From Atriophallophorus winterbourni (lineage: Eukaryota > Platyhelminthes > Trematoda > Plagiorchiida > Microphallidae): a stretch of 64,000 nt of DNA. This document shows positions 32,986 to 44,283 of this stretch, piece after piece (the first letter of the stretch is position 1; every line of letters begins with the position of its first letter). The notes beneath the pieces are model-generated. The model was given only the letters and a program-made list of their open reading frames with translations. It did not search any database and was not told the origin of the DNA. The stretch lies in assembly GCA_013407085.1 (NCBI GenBank), contig JACCGJ010000566.1:1-64000 (forward strand), written 5' to 3'. The translations under genes and the position numbers were made by a program.

Positions 32986-33360
32986 GTTAGGCAAGCGGTG
33001 GATTGAAGAGTAGAGTGTGATGAAATCACAAACACATTTTGTGTTATTCAATGCTGCGTCTCTTGTCATCTCTTCACTCTCGTCTTATTCCTGGTGATTA
33101 GCCTACACGTATTTTCTTATCGAGTGAAATACTAATGCCAAGGCCGTCTTGTTTTACTTTACGGACTCCAACTGCGGTGGCCATTTCATACGTAAAGTGA
33201 ATGAGATACGGGTACTTATAATAGGATAACGGGGAGTTCAAGGCTTGAATTGAAAACGGCGATTACTATGGGATGATTATTCATAGTTGTCGGCGAAAGA
33301 GTTGTATCACATATGAGAAATTGTAGGTGCAACCGAAATCTAAATAGTAACCACCTAATA
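32986..33360. other. Intergenic stretch, nothing recognised
   Basis: No convincing frame or shared repeat seen. Confidence 0.3.
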
Positions 33361-33374
33361 TTTAGTTGGTTAAT

Positions 33375-33800
33375 CTGATCGACCAGCTGAGGGAGGGCAG
33401 CGCGAAAACAAGGGTGTTGGTTCAAGGAAAAGATGGAGGGGGGTATACTTTGGAGACCTATTATCACTATCATAACAGGCTCGAATATAATGCATTTATC
33501 ATGTCTCATTCCGCTGATCTTGTCACGAAGAGGAAAGAGTCGTTGTTTAACCGAGAAAATGTTGAGGAAATATTATTATTTTCCACAAAAACTCATTATA
33601 ACCTTTGAATTTATGATCCTCGATTTTGATTGGTCTATATTGTGTTTTGCCAGAAACCGTGTAGAAATACATTCACGCCGCAGCCTAATGGCCTTTTGGC
33701 CAGAGACGGTAAAGCTCTTTGCCTGAAGGGTCTACCTTTGTTCTTGCTACGCGTAGTGTTGGGTTTAGTTAGTCAATACTGAGTAATAGTTGTTCAGTGT
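33375..33800 (+). repeat. Low-copy repeat shared with 24.4, 35.4 and 44.0 kb
   Basis: 33375-33475 matches 24440-24535. 33460-33550 matches 35455-35545 (GCTCGAATATAATGCATTT). 33605-33790 loosely matches 43965-44170 (GATTGGTC, CTCTTTGCCT, TTGGGT..AGTTAGTCAAT). No coding capacity recognised. Confidence 0.5.
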
Positions 33801-33907
33801 TAAGCATTTGGGTAATTATTATTTGGATTCTACTCTGGTAATATATAACAGAAAATTTGTGACTGGAGAACATATGAACGGTACACAAATATGAGTCATA
33901 ATTAGCT

Positions 33908-34087
33908 ATGAGTGCTAATCACGAGCTTTTAGATGATACGCAGAACACAACCCTCCGGCACAAAACAAGAGCAAGAAGCGTCGAAGCCAGCGACGACGGC
34001 AATCGCGAACGTGTGATCATTCGGGTTTCAGCGGGATTACATGAGACCAGTTCAAGTAAAAAACATCATCGGAACCATGGGGAGATG
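33908..34087 (+). pseudogene. ORF1-type module, first part, with SINE-1 inserted after it
   Basis: Begins MSANHELLDDTQNTT and continues RHKTRARSVEASDDGNRE and IIRVSAGLHETSSS, matching the minus-strand ORFs at 13987-14250 and 15654-15857. A SINE-1 interrupts it at 34088. The reading resumes after 34344 with the conserved LSNDMQFVKVGQT block, then decays. Confidence 0.6.
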
Positions 34088-34330
34088 TATGTATGTATGT
34101 ATGTATGTATGAAAGCACAAGCCGGATCCAGGCAAAGTGCCGCACCGTCACAGACTGCACGTGGGCTAAGATACTGTCAGGTTGCCCAGGCCTAGACAGA
34201 TATGAGGAAGAAAACAGGAAATGGTAGTGAGACTCCAGCCTGTTTTAGCATGCAGCTCACTACCTCTGGCCAATCAATTTCGCACGGTGTTAGCCGTACA
34301 GCACAAAGTACTGCACGATTGCACATCCGT
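34088..34330 (-). repeat. SINE-1, full length, with 13-bp target-site duplication
   Basis: The insert runs from (TATG)5 at left to GCACATCCGT at right. CCATGGGGAGATG is duplicated at 34075-34087 and 34331-34343. This copy defines both SINE ends. Confidence 0.9.
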
Positions 34331-34343
34331 CCATGGGGAGATG

Positions 34344-34680
34344 GACAACGTCAGCCACTATCGAACGATATGCAATTCGTCAAAGTCGGTCAAACAAACC
34401 CAACATGATCTAGGCTTGAAGTGAACAATTTGGCACAAAATCAATTGACAAAGCCTATCAGTAACAACCGGTACAAACATGTACACGACAATGTTGTGTG
34501 AAAGTGATTTGATTATATAAAATGGATGTGTGGTGTTTAGTTCTTTGTCATGCGCGCAATAAACGCGTTGACCAATTGACATTCACTTGCTTTGCGGGAT
34601 TAGTGAGTGAACGCGATTAGCGTTGACACCAGGAATAGATACGGACAAAATCGGCAAGTGGGTGCGAAACGAGGGGGTGG
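34344..34680 (+). pseudogene. ORF1-type module, second part with damaged zinc finger
   Basis: After the SINE the LSNDMQFVKVGQT block is in frame and stops at TGA. Later LCHARNKRVDQL corresponds to LCHVCNKRVWPMDLL at 41.63 kb, with one finger cysteine changed to arginine. Confidence 0.5.
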
Positions 34681-34710
34681 AGACGTGATTAACGCTTGAT
34701 CGAGTGTCCT

Positions 34711-35360
34711 GAAGACTGTGCAGATAGGATGGCCGAGCGGTCTAAGGTCGCAGTCCACTCGATGGGCGTGGGTTCGAATCCCACTCCTGACAAACGTTTA
34801 GTTCCCAAGGTTGTCTTACCCGGGGGTGGCAGTGGGGATAAGCTCCCACTGTCTATAAAATGCTCCAATATGGTGTGCGTCTCAAATCACCTCTGACAAC
34901 CAAGTCTAGCTTCTGGCCTGCACGAGTGGTTCCCCGAGCCTGGCGGAACTGCTTCTACCAATAGGAGAAGGGGAGAGGGCGAGTGACTGGCGCCTGAAAA
35001 CCAGTTTTCTTTGGGCAGATGGAGCTCGTTAGCCTGGGAGGGCATTTCCTCTAAGAGAAGAAAAACCTTGAGTTTAAACCTCTGTTGCTTGGTGATATAC
35101 CCTATCGCGGGAAAAGCTTCGGGAGAAAACCCTGGGGAAAAATCTGGAGCAGAGTCTTGTAGACGGTTAGTTGGTGCACAGCACCTTTTTCTGGCAACTC
35201 CCTGTTGCCTTGCAGGTCGTACTTGGTTGTGCACAGGATAGAGAAGCTGACTCGAACAAACGCCGAGTGGTGCTGGGGACGCCGCTTTGTACCGAAATTC
35301 CCAAGAATCTTCACTGAAGGCGACTCACCATTCAGGAGGAGATAGTCGCATAAAAGTAAA
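34711..35360 (+). mobile_element. tRNA-Leu-headed retroelement (about 640 bp)
   Basis: Starts with a tRNA-Leu-like head (34723-34792). It then has a body with the CCCGGGGGTGGCAGTGG and CTCTGACAACCAAGTCTAG blocks, and ends in GGAGGAGATAGTCGCAT plus an A-rich tail. Copies or fragments: 27690-28245 (minus), 30236-30425, 45516-46200. A tRNA head, unrelated body and 5'-truncated copies are the features of a tRNA-derived SINE. Confidence 0.8.
34723..34792 (+). pseudogene. tRNA-Leu(CAG)-derived pseudogene head
   Basis: Box A (TGGCCGAGCGG) and box B (GGTTCGAATCC) are intact and the 3' acceptor side (CCCACTCCTGACA) matches eukaryotic tRNA-Leu. The 5' half of the anticodon arm and its loop are deleted after TCTAAGG, so it cannot be a working tRNA. 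It could still carry pol III promoter activity. Confidence 0.8.
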
Positions 35361-35606
35361 GTAAGAAATAAACGTAAGAAAAGGGAACAGGCCTCTATTG
35401 ACCTGACGTAATCTCTTCTAATTTCCCCTCCCTCCTACAAGAATATCAGTGTCATTATTATAATAAGCTCGAATATAATGCATTTAACATGTGCTATTCC
35501 AGTGACACTATCATGCAAAGGAAGACAGCGAACTTTATATGCTCATCCTAACTTTTTTAACCAAAAAGGGCGATATAGGCTTCGAACCAAGTCAACTATT
35601 ACGTGG

Positions 35607-35612
35607 TTTATT
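35607..35612 (-). promoter_or_regulatory. Putative poly(A) signal of partial GEN1 copy
   Basis: AATAAA on the minus strand, about 190 bases after the TGA that ends the last exon. Supports that exon as terminal. Confidence 0.5.
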
Positions 35613-36279
35613 GAAATATTAATGGGTTTCAAAAACATTTATGAGTCCAAAACGCCCAGTTTCTCTAATACAAACGTTTGCACAGCATGGGCCTTTGAGT
35701 TGTTTGACAAGATACAACATAAAGGTGTGCGCCACTTTCAGGAAGCTACATAAACACTCAAATCCCGTCACCAACAGAAACATTCGATCACGCAATAAAA
35801 ACTCACTTGACTTCTGCTTGACTCTCATGCCCGGAAGAGTCGGAGTCCCATACTGGAAGGCGAGAATTCGGTGCCGTGGAGTTTTCGGTGCCACGCGCAT
35901 CCAACTTCATTTGGCTGAACAGATGAGGGAGGGTCGTGTCGGAAGGTGATTTGGTTCTAACGCGAGAGGATAAAGCCTTGCCTCTTTTGGGGGGCTTGCG
36001 GTTGGCCAACGTTGCTGCAAACTGCTTGCTCAGTTCACCATGAACTCTCTCAAACTCGACGATGGGAACGGAAAACGAGTATGCATCAACTAAGTCGTAC
36101 AACTTTGTTTCGGCATTCACACAATCGGAGTGTGCTTCGTTGAGCTTGGACAAACCAGCCTTCGTTGTCCAAACATCGAAATCTGAGAGAAGGTAGCACA
36201 CAATACTGACTCTTGATATAACTGGCGAAAGGGAATCCATTCAGAAAAATAATCACTGCGTTCTAAACACATTAACGCC

Positions 36280-36945
36280 AGAACATCATCACTGACAGCA
36301 TTATATAGGTGACAGGTACCAAGTGTTTAACCTCCATACAACCAAAACATGTTGAAGATACTAAAAAAAGATGAGGAAAGGTGGGAGCTATGAGGCTGCT
36401 GAACCCCAAACCAAACATGAATTCAAGCAAGTGTTGTAAACGAGCAGAGTGACATCAGCATGACAGCTTCCTTGGGGCGTTCACTGTCACACATCATAAC
36501 AAGCATTCCTCTCTACTTCTCTTGACAACACACAAGATTAATCAAACACACCGAAAAGATGTCTACATCAAGACCGCCACCGAACACAATTTTGAGCCAA
36601 ATCAGTAAGGGTAAGAAACCACTGCGAATTTGGATCTGTTGGATCCCAACCTGGGAGACGAGTAGCACCGCGGCTAGTTTAACGATCAAAGCCTTCGTCA
36701 CCTTGATCCAAGTCAGCGTCTGGCCACCCTTACAGCTACGCCATTCCGAGTTAGGAGTGACAAACAAAACCGCCTTAGGAAAACAATGGTTTCCCATTCG
36801 CAATACGTGGCCTAACCAACGAAGTCTATGTTCGTTAACTTGTTCTTCGATATCTACGTCGCTATCAAAGATTCTATTACGGGAAGGGTAGGACCTACCA
36901 CTGTAGCGCGCTCTAAAAATGGCCATAACCGATAAACTTGTCACT
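36280..36945 (-). pseudogene. RTE-type LINE C-terminal fragment in GEN1 intron
   Basis: Minus strand reads VNEHRLRWLGHVLRMGNHCF and KGGQTLTWIK, as in the RTE-like element at 22.2 kb (LRWLGHVLRMPTHRLPYRA, GGQSMTWR). The 3' UTR runs to a GAT-type tail near 36285. The same 3' end is at 62800-63190. It lies in the intron between the last two GEN1 exons and is repeated at 47120-47785. Confidence 0.75.
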
Positions 36946-38265
36946 TTATCTTGACATTGTAGCCGGTATTAACGGTTGCAAAGCTCGATTCAGTGTGAAT
37001 TTAGCGACTATATAAAACTACAACATAAATTGCGACAGAAATGGTATCATTCTGATCCCAACACAGTAAATGTCTAAGCGCATTGTTTTCTAATTGATAA
37101 ACGATGACTTCATGATTACTCAATACTCAAAGCATAGCAAAATAATGTTTAAATAGAACAGGAAGAGAAAGCATCGGGTTTCGTAATCGCACAGTCTTTC
37201 TTCAGACACCGAACTCGTAGGTTGATATGCACCGCATACCGAAAACCTCACACAAACACCAACCGAACCAAGGGGAAAAAACCGAACTCACCAAGCCGTT
37301 TCCATTCAACTTCATATGAAGGAATGGACTTGACAACACGTTTCTTGACGATCCTGCAACGTGAAGCGGACATATGAAATACTATAACAACAACATTTCC
37401 GTGCAGAACAAGCAAATACTGGAAAAAGAAATCCGTGGTTAGCTGTACAAACCCTTCATATAGCTATCAAATAAACACTACGTTATACAAAAGCAACACC
37501 TAATCTGGGCAAATTAACTCTCACGAGTTTGGTCACCTTAGCAACTGTGTACATTGTGAAACCAGTAGTGTTCAGATGCTCGAGTCGAACTGTATTTCAA
37601 CAATAGAATACGAGTGTCGCGTTCGGAAAGTCTATATTCAGAAATTAATTGGAGTTGAAGCCATTGTTATACCGGGAACGACGGCGTTCAAAAACAAAGA
37701 ACCACAGTGATTCCATGTTAGGCAGTAAAACGCTAATGAATAAACTATGTATTGTGTTGCTCACGCCCTAAACCTACACTTACAATTCTAGTTGTGAAAT
37801 ATCTTCAAAAGCCAGTAAAATGAAGCTAGGTGAGCATTGAAACAGTGGGAAAGAAATACTTGGGACAATATTGAAAGGGCTCGTACAGCTAAGCGAGGAG
37901 TTCAAACAAAGAATCACAGTGATTACTGCTCGGGGACCTGTGACATTCAATTTCAACGTCACAGGACTGGACACAGCAGAATATTTTACTTACAGATAGC
38001 AACTGAAAATCAACAGCAAATGTACAAAGGTCTACAGACTTCCAAGTGTTTCGCGCTTTTGGATATAAGTTTATCCCACTTCGTGTTGCTTGACACTGTC
38101 TGGTTACAGACCTATGATTGTCGAATATGATGACGGCTATCACGTTACCTATGCCTAAACGAAGAATAGCTAGAATTGTAGTAATGCTAACACGATGACA
38201 GAAGAGGTGGCTACACCCAAAGGAAAACAAGTTTGCACACGGCAGCGCATGAAGGTAGAAATCAT

Positions 38266-38400
38266 CATCATCATGAAGCACAAGACTGGAGCCAAACAAA
38301 GTGCCAAGCAATATGAAGCAGCAAAAGCAAATAAGCAAGCGCGTGAAAAACGGAAAGCAGACAAGCATTCCACTCAATCCGTGGCCTATTGGTGATGTGA
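38266..38400 (-). repeat. RTE tail fragment next to a SINE-1
   Basis: Starts with ATCATCATCATCATG (tail, inverted) followed by AAGCACAAGACTGGAGCC and the GTGCCAAGCAATATGAAGC block, the 3' end of the RTE-like LINE at 22560-22676. 5'-truncated. Confidence 0.8.
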
Positions 38401-38402
38401 TT

Positions 38403-38627
38403 TGAAAGCACAAGCCTGATCCAGGCAAAGTGCCGCACAGTCAGAGACTGCACGTGGGCTGCGATACTGTCAGGTTGCCCATGCCTAGACAGATATGACA
38501 TGGAAAGAAAATAGAAAGGGTAGTGAGACTCCAGCGTGTTTCAGCATGGAGCTCACTACCGGTGGCCAATCAATTTAGCACGATGTTAGCCGCACAGCAC
38601 AGAAATACTATACGATTGCACATCCGT
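38403..38627 (-). repeat. SINE-1, full length
   Basis: From GAAAGCACAAGCCTGATCC to GATTGCACATCCGT, in a GEN1 intron. Same insertion in the second copy at 49243-49467. Confidence 0.85.
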
Positions 38628-40147
38628 GAACTAGCAATTGTGGCCTCTTGGTCATAACACCCGCTTGCAGACATCTATATTTGTGACACGATGCTGCCAC
38701 CGAATGCGAGTAATCCTACGCAAGCAACGGGTGTCAAAAACAGACAGGATGAGAATGAACTAAGCACCGAAGTGAGTGTGCCATCGCTGATTTGATCTCT
38801 GAAAAGGTCATGCGCTGTGAAATAACTTAAACACGTAAAGCCTGTTCAGATGCGACGACAAATAAAGTAAACATGTTTAGTTTAGTTCAGGTTTAGAAGC
38901 AACAGAACATGAAAATGATCAACCGTACCGCAATGGAATAAGAGGGTCTGGATAAGGAATCGCAGGAAGTTGAGGGTTGCGTAAATCCCAGAGGGCTGAC
39001 ACAGGAAGCAAGTGATGAAGACTATAATCCGGATTCCAATCGAGTTTTTCACGACAGAACGCGACAAACTTTCGTGGATCGGGTCGTTTCCACACAAAAG
39101 TTAAAGGAATGGGCCAGCCACGTAGCTCTGTGTTGTCAAGGAATTCTGTAAAAATCTGAAAGAAAGAAAAAACAACGCATAATTAAAGAAAACATGTGAA
39201 GCCGTAGTTGCGACCAAGCATTACGACTTTGAGTACTAGCATTGAAAGCTTACACTCAAGGCTAATCTCCTTGCCAACAATCGTTTATGACTGATAGCCT
39301 ATCGCTTCGCATGCTCTACATGAGAATCAGTGTTTGTAAGCAATTTCGGACAATGTATTACTCAACCAGAATAACCTGCAGAATTTCTGCGTTCCAAGGT
39401 CTGTCTAAGCAACACACGTACCGGAACTGAAACTAGATACAAAGGGGCACGGTAACTACGGCGCATTTGCAGGTAGTCTCACTAAAGTGACTGCCGCTGA
39501 TAAACATATACATTTTGAAAACAAGCTCGTTTCACTGTTACTATCCATTTTAAATATCAATTTAGGCTTTAGCAGCCCGGTAGTATTTCGGTTCACATGC
39601 AATCTATGATTGTGCGTCATAAAGCCTACAGACAACAATGACGTGCTTCTATAATATTGTATCGTTCCTAATCCATGAACACCCTTTCCGATTAATCAGG
39701 GAAACAAACGTTAGGTGGTACTTTGACTTTGATCACCAGAGTTTTGGCCTTCAAATAAAAACGTAAACGTAATGGGAAGATAATTTCGACAATCAGAACC
39801 CAACCAGAAAGCAAGCAGCGAGGTAAACTTACCTCTTCAACAGGGCAGTCCCGAAGCGCTTCGAAGACTTTAGCCCAAACTCGCATGAGCTTCGGATTTT
39901 CAGAAAAAGCGTTATCGTGCGCTTCCATATGCTTCACAGTTGCAGCCTTTAGGAAACGGATCAACGCAGCGGGATCGAAATGCAAAACTGATGCGAGAAG
40001 TTGGGCTGCAGCGGATTTTCCTATTCCCTGGACACCGTTCGGCCAATAATCACAACCACAAAGCAAGGCGAGCAGAACCAAGTGATGTCGCGACAATCGT
40101 AACTCGTTTTGCACACGGTCTAAACGATACTTTCGAACGCTTGCATC

Positions 40148-40283
40148 CTAGCATGGAGAGAGAACACGGGTGAAAATCTTTTGGAAATTATCAAAGTTAC
40201 GTCCACGTGAACTAGTAGTTACACATCGATAGTGAAGGAAGAAGAAAGCACATGACAAGGTCTTCGGATTCAAATCACTCTAT
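40148..40283. other. GEN1 intron sequence
   Basis: Unique intron sequence between exon 40147 and the SINE target site. It contains the last bases that match copy 2 closely before the copies diverge. Confidence 0.5.
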
Positions 40284-40294
40284 CCTATCTAACT

Positions 40295-40511
40295 GCACGG
40301 ATGTGCAATCGTGCAGCTAACATCGTGCTAAATTGATTGGCCAACGGTAGTGAACTGCATGCTGAAACACACTGGAGTCTCACTACCATTTCTATGTCCC
40401 CCTTTATATCTGTCTAGGCCTGGGCAACCTGACAGTATCTTAGCCCACGTGGAGTCTCTGACTGCGCGGCACTTTGCCTGGATCAGGCTTGTGCTTTCAT
40501 ACCATACCATA
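40295..40511 (+). repeat. SINE-1 with 11-bp target-site duplication, only in this GEN1 copy
   Basis: CCTATCTAACT lies at 40284-40294 and 40512-40522. The copy lacks about 18 bases near the 5' end. The second GEN1 copy has no SINE in this orientation here but has another one, inverted, at 51119-51250. Confidence 0.9.
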
Positions 40512-41094
40512 CCTATCTAACTCGTTTTTAGGAAGAACCGATTATTGTCAATCCAGATTGATTTATTACTAGAGGTTCACTGGCCACAAGTCCAGAAAAA
40601 ATAATAATTAATCAAAAATGTTTTTGCACAAACATGCAATGGTGCAGATAACTCGGTGCTAAGTTGTCCATACCATGTGTAACGAACGACGACCAAAAGT
40701 ACACTGTAGTATTATGGCTACGGAGTGCACATAACAAACTTTCGCATGATAGCAGATTGAATTTTGCTGCTGTATGCTTTATTACCATTTTCTACTCTTA
40801 TTATAATATACACCATAATCTCTCTCTCTCTGCAGCCACTCTACTCCAGTTGTGAATTAGATAACGCCTAGTTTACAGGCAATCATTCTTCTCACTCAGT
40901 GTCATGGCGAAAGAAAGAAACCAGTGGCGAGAATCCTGTCGTGCTTGTGTTCCCGTTTATCAGTGACCCTCCCTCTTTTCTTTATTCCGAAAAAAGGATA
41001 AAAAAGATCATCATGTACCCTCTTCATGGTATACTTGTTGGCACATCGTCTGTAAAGACTTGTGTAATAATAATGATAATAACTTGTTTGTTAG

Positions 41095-41279
41095 ATGGAT
41101 CAATCAGAACAGCAGATGACCACCCAACGGCACAACACAAGAACAGAAAGCACCCAAACAATCGAGGACGACAATCGCGAACTCGTAACAGTTCGGATTT
41201 CGGAAGGATTGCAAGAGAACGACTCGAGTGACAACACAACGGGAAATATGAAGAACAGGATTACAAGAGTCGCCGTAGA
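41095..41279 (+). pseudogene. ORF1-type module, first part, in GEN1 intron
   Basis: MDQSEQQMTTQRHNTRTES, DDNRELVTVRISEGLQEN, DSSDN: same pattern as the modules at 14.1, 15.8 and 33.9 kb. A SINE-1 follows at once. After it the conserved block NDMQFVKVGQTSPIDKL is open to the zinc finger LCHVCNKRVWPMDLL...CGICG (41515-41680). Confidence 0.6.
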
Positions 41280-41496
41280 ACGGATGTGCAATCGTGCAGC
41301 ACTTCTGTGCTGTGCAGCTAACACCGTGCTAAATTGATTGGCCATCGGTGGTGAGCTGCATGCTGAAACACGCTGGAGTCTCCCTGCCATTTCTATTCTA
41401 TTTTCTCTCTCATATCTGTCGAGGCCTGGGCAGTATCTTAGCCCACGTGTAGTCTGTGATTGCACGGCACTTTGCCTGGATCAGGCTTGTGCTTTC
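41280..41496 (+). repeat. SINE-1 inserted in the ORF1-type module
   Basis: Full-length body from ACGGATGTGC to GTGCTTTC, with a 7-base repeat (TAGAACG) at the two ends. Shared with copy 2 at 52275-52499. Confidence 0.85.
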
Positions 41497-41800
41497 GGTT
41501 ATAGAACGATATGCAATTCGTCAAAGTCGGACAAACGAGCCCGATTGACAAATTAGATCGAAATGACAAACGGGATAGACATGTTGACGTCAGTGACTTG
41601 CCATTATTAGATCTTTGTCATGTGTGTAATAAACGGGTTTGGCCAATGGACCTTCTCTTACGTTGTGGGATTTGTGGGTGAACGTGATTAGCGTTGGACA
41701 AGTTGACATAAGGGGTGAATTGGGACGTAATTGAGAAGTGTGGGTGCATAACGCGGTGGGTGACGTGATTAATGTTGAACAACGTAATGGAGGTTAGAAC
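41497..41800 (+). pseudogene. ORF1-type module, second part, with zinc finger
   Basis: An open frame from about 41503 to TGA near 41678 encodes NDMQFVKVGQTSPIDKLDRN, DVSDLPLLDL and a C-x2-C ... C-x2-C cluster (LCHVCN, RCGICG). The spacing is like the start of PHD-type fingers in LINE ORF1. The rest of the finger is out of frame. Confidence 0.5.
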
Positions 41801-41899
41801 AGGGAACACGATTTCGCCTCGACCGACCTGATGTTGTCACATCCGCTCCTATGATATCACTTGTACAGCTTTGAGCTACAGCAACCGGAGACAGGCACT

Positions 41900-42134
41900 A
41901 TGTATTTATGTATGAAAGCACAAACCTGATCCAGACAAAGAGCCGCACAGTCAGAGACTGCACGTAGGTTAACATACTGTCAGGTTGCCCAGGCAAAGAC
42001 AGATATTGGAAAAATAGAAATAGAAGTGGTAGTGAGACTCCAGCGTGTTTCAACACGCAGCTCACTACCGGTTGCAATTCAATTTAACACGGTGTTAGCC
42101 GTACAGCACAAAAGTACTGCACGATTGCACACCC
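41900..42134 (-). repeat. SINE-1, full length, with 12-bp target-site duplication
   Basis: GAGACAGGCACT is at 41888-41899 and 42135-42146. Shared with copy 2 (52922-53156), so it predates the split of the two versions. Confidence 0.9.
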
Positions 42135-42869
42135 GAGACAGGCACTGGCCACATAGAAGCCAGCGGCAATCTCATGAATGAGAAAATATTTTGTGTAGGT
42201 CCAGGCAACATAGCAGTATTTCACTCACGAGCAGGTTTCTACTGTGCGGCAACTCAACAGACTCCGGGCGTAATTTTACAAGATCATAGTTCCGGCAAGT
42301 GTTGAGAAGCTAGCGGTCGTGGTAATATATGACATGGAATACTTTTGAAAGCAGACTTATCAAGTTACAAAGGGTGATCTGAAAATCTAGGCTCAACTGT
42401 CAAGCGACCCTGGAAAAGGTCACAGGGAACTAGCAATCGCAAGAAAACGTGAACAACTTACTCGACAATCCATCGTAAAATGTCGGTATATTACCGGGGC
42501 ACCGTAAAGCACAGCGTCTCCATCATTAGTAATACAGGCACAAACTCGCTAAAAGGAAGACAGAAGGACCACGGACAGTAAAATATGCATGCAACGAAAA
42601 AGTAATTGAACTAATTGTGAGGATCGATTGTATTTAGACGCGCATTTTCAACCGCACATCAAGCGTATTCACAACGGTTCAAAATGACTAAATCACAAAA
42701 GAAAATGCCAACAAGCATTCGCATCTGCAAAAGTCATAAGAACTGTCGAGGATAGCGATACATAATGATGTCAACTCACCCCTTTGTGGTTGAGCCATGC
42801 ACACAAAGCTTCCGCCTCACCAGGACTTTGAACCCACGGTACACCCAGAGCATCGAGCAGTGAACAACA

Positions 42870-44283
42870 CTTAAAACGTGTAGAGAAACGGAGTGTAAGA
42901 CATGCAGTTATTCGGTATGTGATACAATATTTTGAAACACTTAATAAGCTCGCGTTTATTCTTCAGAGATTGACTCAATTCAATGGAATAGACACGGGTT
43001 GTGATGAGAAAGTTTTTCGCATTTGTCGTGTTGTTTTGACATTAATTTTATTGCATACACACGCTTATTTTATTACACATCTAACCTTTTCCCTTTTGTT
43101 ATAGCTCATACTCGTGTTCTCTTGTTCATCAAGGCCTTTCAATCAGGCGTTATCTTCTCAACGTTCGTTTGTGTTCTTATCATCTCTGACTCTTGTTACA
43201 GCATCTATCTTATCTGCTCCGGATTGAAACGAATAGAAACCCTCAGCTGAGTTGACGTGACCAAAACTAGAAAAATCGTCTATTTGAGTGATGGGAAACC
43301 AGTTCAAAAGATCAGTACGTACATGAAATGATGGAAAGAATGATCAATATGCAAAGTTAACACTGTGTGTTTACGATAAAAAAGTAGAAACAAGAATTGG
43401 ATGAAAATTTGACATAAAGGTCACGAAAATCGATCAGGAGCAATCGCACAAAGGTAATATTACGGGATAGCTCAGAATGGATGGGAAGTGAGACCGTCAC
43501 CCAGAAAACAAAACAAATGGGGGAATGAACGAGTGTGGGAAAATATATTGGAAGAAAAAAACAAATTAAAGGTTGAAATCTCAACTGGACATTTAGAGGA
43601 ATAATGTAAAATGTCCATTATGCCTGAAGCTTAAGTTGACTCGTAGCGGAGAGCAGACTCCAACTATTTCGATCACACATACGGATAACGAATTGTGTGA
43701 CGCTACTCTATTCAGCGGGTGATGCCATTATAAAGTGATTGTTGAAGGCACTGAGCTAAATGTAAGAGCAACCTCATCCGCGTGGCATCCCTTCTTTTAA
43801 ACCTGCCAACGTGCGAGAAAACTAACAGTACATATACCTACAGACAGTCCACTGTTGTGAGACAAATTTCTGTTTAGAAACTATCATTATCTTCCCAAAA
43901 ACTCAGCTTGAGCATTAAATATCCGTATGAGCCTCCTCATTTTTTTTAACTTCACACATTCTCAGGATTGGTTCTCAATTCTGATTGGTCCATTTCGGCC
44001 ATGGGAAAAAAGGTATAAATATAGACCAATTACAGCTTAATCGGTCCCTTTCGTTAGGGAGGGTGAATGCTCTTTGCCTAAAAGCCTGTCTTTGTTCGCG
44101 CCACATGTAAAGTTGGGTCTAGTTAGTCAATGTTGACTAATAGTGTAAAACGGTTTTCAGGGGTTCGGGTAATGGGTTCAGCCGTGGCACACTTTCCCTG
44201 GTTCCGTATAAGAAATCCATTTTTACTTATCTGCCTACATTCCGAAAATCTGACAATATCTTTACCCGCGGGCAGTTTACGGT
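42870..44283. other. GEN1 intron, matching 53892-55290
   Basis: No exon found. The end (43965-44170) contains a repeat shared with 33.6 kb. The sequence stops at the 1000-N gap just before the position where copy 2 continues towards its exon at 55548-55623. Confidence 0.5.

Larger units (their letters stand above)
35803..42869 (-). pseudogene. GEN1: GEN1 partial copy, last six exons only
   Basis: Minus-strand exons, by splice sites and frame: 42780-42869, 42462-42548, 39833-40147, 38929-39155, 37292-37353 and 35803-36182. They encode the XPG-I region (PGEAEALCAWLN, ACITNDGDAVLYG), the helix-two-turn-helix region (LLCGCDYWPNGVQGIGK), EIFTEFL and KRPDPRKF, a chromodomain-like IVKKRVVKSIPSYEVEW, and the C-terminal tail. 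All junction phases fit. Exons 1 to 3 are absent: upstream sequence matches the other copy to 44283 and then hits the 1000-N gap. By itself it cannot encode a nuclease, since the N-terminal XPG-N with AVDLS is missing. It may be an assembly duplicate rather than a true pseudogene. Confidence 0.8.

Noticed and set aside
34723..34792. Functional tRNA-Leu gene
   Set aside because: The anticodon arm is deleted; it is the head of a repeated element.
35803..36240. Separate 145-residue gene at 35.8-36.2 kb
   Set aside because: It is the GEN1 terminal exon plus 19 codons of intron read-through; the acceptor at 36183 and frame fit the chromodomain exon.
38170..38501. Several 60-180 codon frames around 38.2-38.5 and 49.0-49.3 kb
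   Set aside because: They lie in SINE-1 and an RTE tail; the recurring RHFAWIRLVLS and similar strings are SINE translations, not proteins.
39940..40173. 77-codon plus-strand frame opposite the GEN1 helix-two-turn-helix exon
   Set aside because: Shadow of a conserved exon on the other strand.
40810..40840. (TC)n run near 40820 as a regulatory GAGA-type site
   Set aside because: A short simple repeat inside a repeated intron segment; nothing else supports a regulatory role.
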